Shown piece after piece: positions 5,926 through 8,178 of a stretch of 8,178 nucleotides of DNA (position 1 is its first letter; each line of letters opens with the position of its first letter). The DNA is from Acidobacteriaceae bacterium. GTDB lineage: Bacteria > Acidobacteriota > Terriglobia > Terriglobales > SbA1. Both the position numbers and the translations under genes were made by a program. The stretch lies in NCBI GenBank assembly GCA_003136335.1, contig PLEA01000677.1, positions 1 to 8,178 on the forward strand, in the 5' to 3' direction. Under the pieces are notes generated by a model. The model searched no databases and was not told the DNA's origin. It was given only the letters and a program-made list of their open reading frames with translations.

Positions 5926-6017
5926 CCAGCCGCGGAGCGGCGAAAGAATGCAGCCCACAGCGCAAGCTGTGGGGGGAAGAAGTGAATCAGAGCAAGCCCC
6001 AGCGGGGCGAAAGAAAA
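5925..6017. repeat. Dispersed three-hairpin intergenic repeat, copy 2
   Basis: Gapless partner of the element at 3296-3388. Stems: GCCGC/GCGGC with loop GGA (5929-5941); CCCACAGC/GCTGTGGG with loop GCAA (5954-5973); GCCCC/GGGGC with loop AGC (5996-6008). The middle stem differs from copy 1 at one base pair, with both partners changed (G-C to A-T), so pairing is kept. The spacer AAGAATGCAG is identical in both copies. It fills most of the 163-base gap between pterin synthase paralog 2 and folE. Confidence 0.87.
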
Positions 6018-6068
6018 CTGGGAGAATAGCTCCGAGGAAAATCGTCGAGCGATCGCGAAAAGGACCCC

Positions 6069-6668
6069 ATGAAGCCAGCCACCGAAGCACCCACCCTGAC
6101 CAGCGCCACCTTCGAAGATCTCGTCCATGAAATGCTAGTCCGCCTCGGCGAAGATCCCAAACGCGAAGGCCTCGCCGCCACTCCGGAGCGCGTCCACAAA
6201 GCCATGAAGTTCCTCACCAAAGGCTATCAGGAAGATCCCGAGGCCCTCCTCAAAGGCGCGCTCTTCACAGTAAATTACGACGAAATGGTCATCGTCAAAG
6301 ACATCGAAGTCTTCAGCCTCTGCGAGCACCACCTGCTCCCGTTCTTCGGCAAGGTGCACGTAGCCTACATTCCCAACGGCAGGGTCATCGGCCTCAGCAA
6401 AATTCCTCGCCTCATCGAACTCTTCTCCCGCCGCCTGCAAATCCAGGAGCGCCTCACCACCCAGATCGCTGAGACCATCCAAAAAGTAATCGAGCCGCAA
6501 GGCGTCGGCGTAGTCATCGAAGCCCGCCACCTCTGCATGATGATGCGCGGCGTCGAGAAGCAACACTCCGCTGCCGTCACCTCTTCGATGCTGGGCTGCT
6601 TCCGTAACGAAGAAGAGACGCGCTCCGAATTCCTCTCCCTGATCCGCCAGCGTGCGAACGGCGTCTGA
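6069..6668 (+). CDS. folE: GTP cyclohydrolase I (type IA)
   Basis: Cytoplasmic zinc enzyme that opens and rearranges GTP to 7,8-dihydroneopterin triphosphate plus formate, the common precursor of folate, queuosine and biopterin. The 199 residues are typical of the bacterial enzyme. Seen: the N-terminal helical part with [10 protein letters not shown] (33-42); LCEHHLLPF (84-92), whose C85 and H88 are zinc ligands; the [21 protein letters not shown] block (94-114); [10 protein letters not shown] (121-130); and H154-L-C156-M-M-M-R-G, with C156 the third zinc ligand and H154 the conserved histidine near the catalytic site. The ATG at 6069 has an AAGGA (6060-6064) four bases upstream, the best ribosome binding site in this gene run. 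It directly supplies the substrate of the two upstream pterin synthases, so co-location is functionally sensible. The hairpin repeat upstream could separate its expression from theirs. Confidence 0.97.
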   Translation: MKPATEAPTLTSATFEDLVHEMLVRLGEDPKREGLAATPERVHKAMKFLTKGYQEDPEALLKGALFTVNYDEMVIVKDIEVFSLCEHHLLPFFGKVHVAYIPNGRVIGLSKIPRLIELFSRRLQIQERLTTQIAETIQKVIEPQGVGVVIEARHLCMMMRGVEKQHSAAVTSSMLGCFRNEEETRSEFLSLIRQRANGV

Positions 6669-6716
6669 GGAAAATGTGGGACGGACACTCGTTGACGTAG
6701 ATTTTGGTGTTGAATT

Positions 6717-7472
6717 TTGACAAAACGAACCTCAAGTAAAACATTAAGTTCCGCGAAGCCTCGCCTCCGCGGCCAGGTCGCTCTCGTCACCGGCGCCACC
6801 CGCGGCATCGGACTCGCCATCGCCCGCGCCCTGGCTGCCGAAGCCTGCAACCTGATTCTCACCGCCCGCGACCAATCCGCGTTAGCTCGCGCCAGCAGGG
6901 AACTGGCATCCGCAAAGATTAAAATCCTCGCCCGCCCCTGCGACGTTCGCGATCCCCACTCGGTCGACGCCCTCTTTCGCTCCGCGCGCCAGCAATTCAA
7001 GCGCCTCGACATCCTCATCAACAATGCCGGCATCGCGCACCCCAACCTTCCCGTCGAGAACCTTCCATTTCCCGTCTGGAAAGACGTCCTCGAAACCAAC
7101 TTGGGCGGCATGTTCCTCACCACTCAGGCCGCGCTGGCCATGATGAAGCGCGGCGGCACCATCGTAAACAATCTGTCGATAGCGGCTACTCGAGTATTCC
7201 CTGGCTCTGCCGCCTACAACGCCTCTAAGCACGGGGCGCTCGGTCTGAGTAACACTCTGCGCGAGGAACTCCGTCCGCGCGGAATCCGCGTGATCGCGCT
7301 GCTGCCCGGTGCGACTGACACCGACATTTGGACTACGTTGTGGCCGCAGGCTCCTCGCCGCAAAATGATGTCGCCCTCGACCGTTGCGGCGTCGGTCGTT
7401 CAAGCTATTCTGCTCCCCGCCAATGCCACCGTAGAGACTCTGGAAATCCTTCCCACTGTAGGCACGCTGTAA
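6717..7472 (+). CDS. Short-chain dehydrogenase/reductase (classical SDR, NADPH-type)
   Basis: Predicted cytoplasmic NAD(P)-dependent oxidoreductase; the substrate is unknown. It has 251 residues of Rossmann fold: TGATRGIG cofactor loop (25-32), R51 after the second strand (ILTAR), which favours NADPH, CDVRD (75-79), NNAG (102-105), and the catalytic tetrad N128, S154, Y167, K171 in the Y-N-A-S-K motif. The frame opens after a stop at 6711, and the only start before the cofactor loop is TTG at 6717, with no Shine-Dalgarno. The Thr/Lys/Ser-rich first ~17 residues are atypical, so the start is uncertain. It begins 49 bases after folE and could share its transcript. Sepiapterin reductase is an SDR, so a pterin role is possible. 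FabG-like or general ketone reduction is equally compatible with what can be seen. Confidence 0.88.
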   Translation: MTKRTSSKTLSSAKPRLRGQVALVTGATRGIGLAIARALAAEACNLILTARDQSALARASRELASAKIKILARPCDVRDPHSVDALFRSARQQFKRLDILINNAGIAHPNLPVENLPFPVWKDVLETNLGGMFLTTQAALAMMKRGGTIVNNLSIAATRVFPGSAAYNASKHGALGLSNTLREELRPRGIRVIALLPGATDTDIWTTLWPQAPRRKMMSPSTVAASVVQAILLPANATVETLEILPTVGTL

Positions 7473-7528
7473 TTCCTGGGTCCGACTCGAATCTACTACG
7501 GGCACGACCTCGCCTTCAGCCTCTGAGA

Positions 7529-7560
7529 TACAATGCTGACCGCTACTCAATCTTGGAGGA
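7529..7560 (+). promoter_or_regulatory. Candidate -10 box and strong ribosome binding site of the DinB-fold gene
   Basis: GGAGGA (7555-7560) lies seven bases before the ATG at 7568. It is the strongest Shine-Dalgarno in the window and fixes the start inside a longer open frame. A TACAAT (7529-7534) preceded by GA could be a -10 element giving a leader of about 27 bases. I find no convincing -35 hexamer. This suggests transcription separate from the SDR. Confidence 0.5.
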
Positions 7561-7567
7561 AATCACA

Positions 7568-8143
7568 ATGTTGAAAACCTCATTCGTAGCCGCAGCCATT
7601 CTCGCCGCCGCCATCCTGACCCTTCCGGTGCGGGCGCAAGACGCCGTGAAGAAAGATGCTGCCGTCAAAACGTCCGACAGTCCTTCCAAAGTTGTTCTCG
7701 ATTCGTGGAACGATATTGGGCGCAAGCTCGTCGCCATGGCTGAAGATTTTCCTGAAGATAAGTTTGATTTCAAGCCCACGCCTGCTCAGCGTTCGTTTCG
7801 TGAGCAACTGCTGCACGCCGCCGGAGCCAACTATTACTTCACCAACCCTGCTACGGGGAAAAAGGATCCGGTCGACGAGAATCCCAAAGCCGATCAGTAC
7901 CAGACCCGGGCGCAGCTGGTTGCCTTTGTCAAGAAATCATTCGCCGACGGCGCGGCCGCTATTCAGGCTAAGGGCGACAAAGGAATGAATGATCTGCTTG
8001 TTGATCCGTTCAGTCATCAGCAGGTTCGTGTCTACGACTACGCTTACGGCTTCATCGAGCATTGCGGGGAGCACTACGGGCAACTGGTGGTCTACTACCG
8101 CCTGGCTGGTTTGGTGCCACCGGAATCGCGTCCCAAGAAATAA
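7568..8143 (+). CDS. Exported DinB-superfamily protein
   Basis: Predicted secreted four-helix-bundle protein of the DinB/YfiT superfamily, whose members bind a divalent metal through three histidines; some act as thiol-dependent transferases, but most are uncharacterised. It has 191 residues: signal peptide (hydrophobic 5-20, likely cleavage after VRA at 21-23), then SWNDIGRKLVAMAEDFPEDKFDFKPTP (46-72), the typical first helix and family turn; H83 in the second helix; and H165-x3-H169 in FIEHCGEHYGQLVVYYR, the C-terminal pair that completes the metal triad. It ends in a proline/lysine tail. The ATG is chosen for its GGAGGA site and because it opens the signal peptide; the upstream part of the open frame is not coding. 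No neighbour explains its task. Most DinB proteins lack an export signal, whereas this one has a clear one. Confidence 0.88.
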   Translation: MLKTSFVAAAILAAAILTLPVRAQDAVKKDAAVKTSDSPSKVVLDSWNDIGRKLVAMAEDFPEDKFDFKPTPAQRSFREQLLHAAGANYYFTNPATGKKDPVDENPKADQYQTRAQLVAFVKKSFADGAAAIQAKGDKGMNDLLVDPFSHQQVRVYDYAYGFIEHCGEHYGQLVVYYRLAGLVPPESRPKK

Positions 8144-8178
8144 GCCAGTCTCATTCCGAAGATTTCATCCCGATGCAT

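Noticed and set aside
6692..6720. TTGACG as a -35 box for a promoter of the SDR gene
   Set aside because: At 16-18 bases spacing the -10 position is only TTTTGA-like and would overlap the TTG start codon; too weak to call.
1..8178. CRISPR array, tRNA/rRNA genes, insertion sequence or prophage
   Set aside because: No regularly spaced repeats with unique spacers, no tRNA-like cloverleaf, no transposase or integrase, and no target-site duplications were seen. The dispersed hairpin repeats carry no coding sequence.

Overview
The window looks like chromosomal DNA from an Acidobacteriota (Terriglobia-like) soil bacterium. This is inferred from the GC-rich, Pro/Arg/Ala-rich coding style, the glycine-rich acidobacterial form of the TonB protein, a secreted DinB-fold protein, and multi-hairpin 'gcggcg..aagaatgcagccca' intergenic repeats of the kind I associate with that phylum. 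No rRNA, tRNA, CRISPR array, transposase or phage gene was seen. Nine genes are present: eight complete and one (ileS) cut by the left edge.

Layout. 1-926 (minus): N-terminal 308 codons of isoleucyl-tRNA synthetase, with a good promoter just upstream. 927-1368: non-coding divergent gap. 1369-2364 (plus): TonB-type energy transducer. 2365-2489: hairpin-rich convergent gap. 2490-3173 (minus): GNAT acetyltransferase. 3174-3449: intergenic, with copy 1 of a three-hairpin dispersed repeat. 3450-3953 (minus): TlpA/ResA-like thioredoxin lipoprotein. 3954-3992: very short AT-rich divergent promoter region. 3993-5027 (plus): membrane-anchored GT2 glycosyltransferase. 5048-5458 and 5483-5905 (plus): two tandem paralogs of the 6-pyruvoyl-tetrahydropterin synthase/QueD family. 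5905-6019: hairpins plus copy 2 of the dispersed repeat. 6069-6668 (plus): GTP cyclohydrolase I (folE). 6717-7472 (plus): short-chain dehydrogenase. 7568-8143 (plus): exported DinB-superfamily protein.

The most coherent biology is the plus-strand run from 5048 to 7472. FolE makes 7,8-dihydroneopterin triphosphate, the substrate of the PTPS/QueD enzymes, and an SDR follows, the fold used by sepiapterin reductase. The set could serve queuosine (QueD), folate, or tetrahydrobiopterin-type pterin synthesis. Both synthases carry the C-x5-HGH spacing of eukaryotic-type PTPS rather than the C-x3-HGH of E. coli QueD. The second copy also appears to have lost the Asp-His pair of the catalytic triad. 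The junctions before both synthases are filled by different heptanucleotide tandem repeats instead of ribosome binding sites. The left half is ordinary housekeeping and envelope content.
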